From positions 1 to 7,270 of the forward strand of contig CANQOU010000059.1 in NCBI GenBank assembly GCA_947625565.1: DNA of 7,270 nt. Reading direction: 5' to 3'. Both the position numbers and the translations under genes were made by a program. Below are positions 6,981-7,270 of this stretch, one piece after another. How positions within the stretch are numbered: the stretch's first letter is position 1; each line of letters begins with the position of its first letter. The notes beneath the pieces were generated by a model, which ran no database searches, was not told the DNA's origin, and saw only the letters and a program-made list of their open reading frames with translations. Source of the DNA: an uncultured Clostridia bacterium (GTDB lineage: Bacteria > Bacillota > Clostridia > TANB77 > CAG-508).

Positions 6981-7008
6981 TTAGATGAAAATTTATAATC
7001 TAAAGGAG
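6981..7008 (+). promoter_or_regulatory. Small hairpin and ribosome binding site upstream of the last gene
   Basis: TTAGAT (6981-6986) can pair with ATCTAA (6998-7003) around an 11-base loop; the right arm touches the first bases of the AAAGGAG ribosome binding site (7002-7008). That site is 5 bases from the ATG at 7014. The stem is short and AT-rich, so any effect on translation would be weak. No convincing promoter or terminator is seen in 6948-7013, which suggests read-through from lysS. Confidence 0.4.
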
Positions 7009-7013
7009 ATTTT

Positions 7014-7270
7014 ATGAAGGAAAACTATTTAGATAAAATTAAATATGAGAAAATTGGAGAAACGCAAGATTCTAGACAGAGACAATTAAATTGGAATATT
7101 GCATTTGGGTTGCAATCAGTAGATAATCTTGTACCTTCTAAATATATGGTAGATTTGGCAACTGAAAATATAATTGGAAGTAAAAGCTATGAAGTTGTTG
7201 AAGAGAAAGTAAAAGAATATTATGAAAATATTGACAAAGCAAAGGTAAATAAAAATGAAAAGCAAGCAGA
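7014..7270 (+). CDS. Putative Fic-family protein, N-terminal part only (cut by window edge)
   Basis: The first 85 residues are visible. A basic/acidic lead is followed by RQRQLNWNIAFGLQSVDNL (21-39), VPSKYMVDLATENIIGSKS (40-58) and a helix ending EKVKEYYE (64-71). This pattern of an N-W-x-I-A-x-G-L-Q-x-V-D-x-L helix, P-S-x-Y, and a second helix with a small G-x-x-S turn recalls the VbhA-antitoxin-like leader found in single-chain Fic proteins of Firmicutes. In those proteins it precedes the Fic AMP-transferase domain (HPFxxGNGR). That motif would lie beyond the right edge, so the assignment rests on the N-terminus alone. If correct, the leader would be the built-in inhibitor of the enzyme. 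The start is well supported by AAAGGAG (7002-7008). The gene follows lysS by 66 bp on the same strand. It could instead be a stand-alone antitoxin or an unrelated helical protein. Confidence 0.55.
   Translation, partial: MKENYLDKIKYEKIGETQDSRQRQLNWNIAFGLQSVDNLVPSKYMVDLATENIIGSKSYEVVEEKVKEYYENIDKAKVNKNEKQA

Noticed and set aside
6994..6999. TATAAT upstream of the putative Fic gene
   Set aside because: No -35-like hexamer sits 16-18 bases upstream. The transcript would start inside or next to the ribosome binding site, so it is most likely a chance match in AT-rich DNA.
2002..7270. A defence island made of the dNTPase and the putative Fic protein
   Set aside because: The two genes are separated by the housekeeping pair purH-lysS and by a terminator and promoter. 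No restriction, CRISPR, integrase or other defence gene is present, so they do not form a visible shared system.

Overview
The window comes from a very AT-rich, Gram-positive-type genome. The features that suggest this are strong GGAGG-type ribosome binding sites, near-consensus sigma-A promoters with TGn extended -10 elements, almost exclusive use of AGA for arginine, TAA stops and two TTG-initiation candidates. The standard genetic code fits, since Trp is TGG and no TGA is read through. The gene content and composition point to an uncultured low-GC Firmicute, most likely a Clostridia or gut 'CAG'-type lineage. This placement is inference from composition and style, not from a search.

Layout. 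Positions 2-217 are an open frame that runs in from the left edge and fuses in frame to a small membrane-anchored hypothetical protein (218-892). That protein is better started at its own ATG. A perfect long hairpin (903-940) separates it from a convergent PfkB-family sugar or nucleoside kinase gene on the minus strand (950-1855). The 146 bp between the kinase and the next gene hold two divergent, well-formed promoters. The plus-strand promoter drives a TTG-started gene for a 577-aa HD-domain dNTP triphosphohydrolase of the dGTPase type (2002-3735), which ends in its own intrinsic terminator. A near-perfect promoter then reads into purH (3889-5436, final two steps of IMP synthesis), followed 23 bp later by lysS (5460-6947, lysyl-tRNA synthetase). 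After 66 bp without a visible terminator, a third gene begins and is cut by the right edge (7014-7270). Its N-terminus resembles the antitoxin-like (VbhA-type) leader of single-chain Fic proteins.

Functionally this is mostly housekeeping: nucleotide synthesis (purH), nucleotide turnover (dNTPase), carbohydrate or nucleoside phosphorylation (PfkB) and translation (lysS). No mobile element, CRISPR array, tRNA or rRNA is visible, and no stretch over 300 bp lacks a gene. The parts most worth a second look are the enlarged dNTPase with a shortened active-site loop region, the putative Fic gene trailing lysS, and the fused open frame at the left edge. I do not see convincing evidence of a wholly new multi-gene system.
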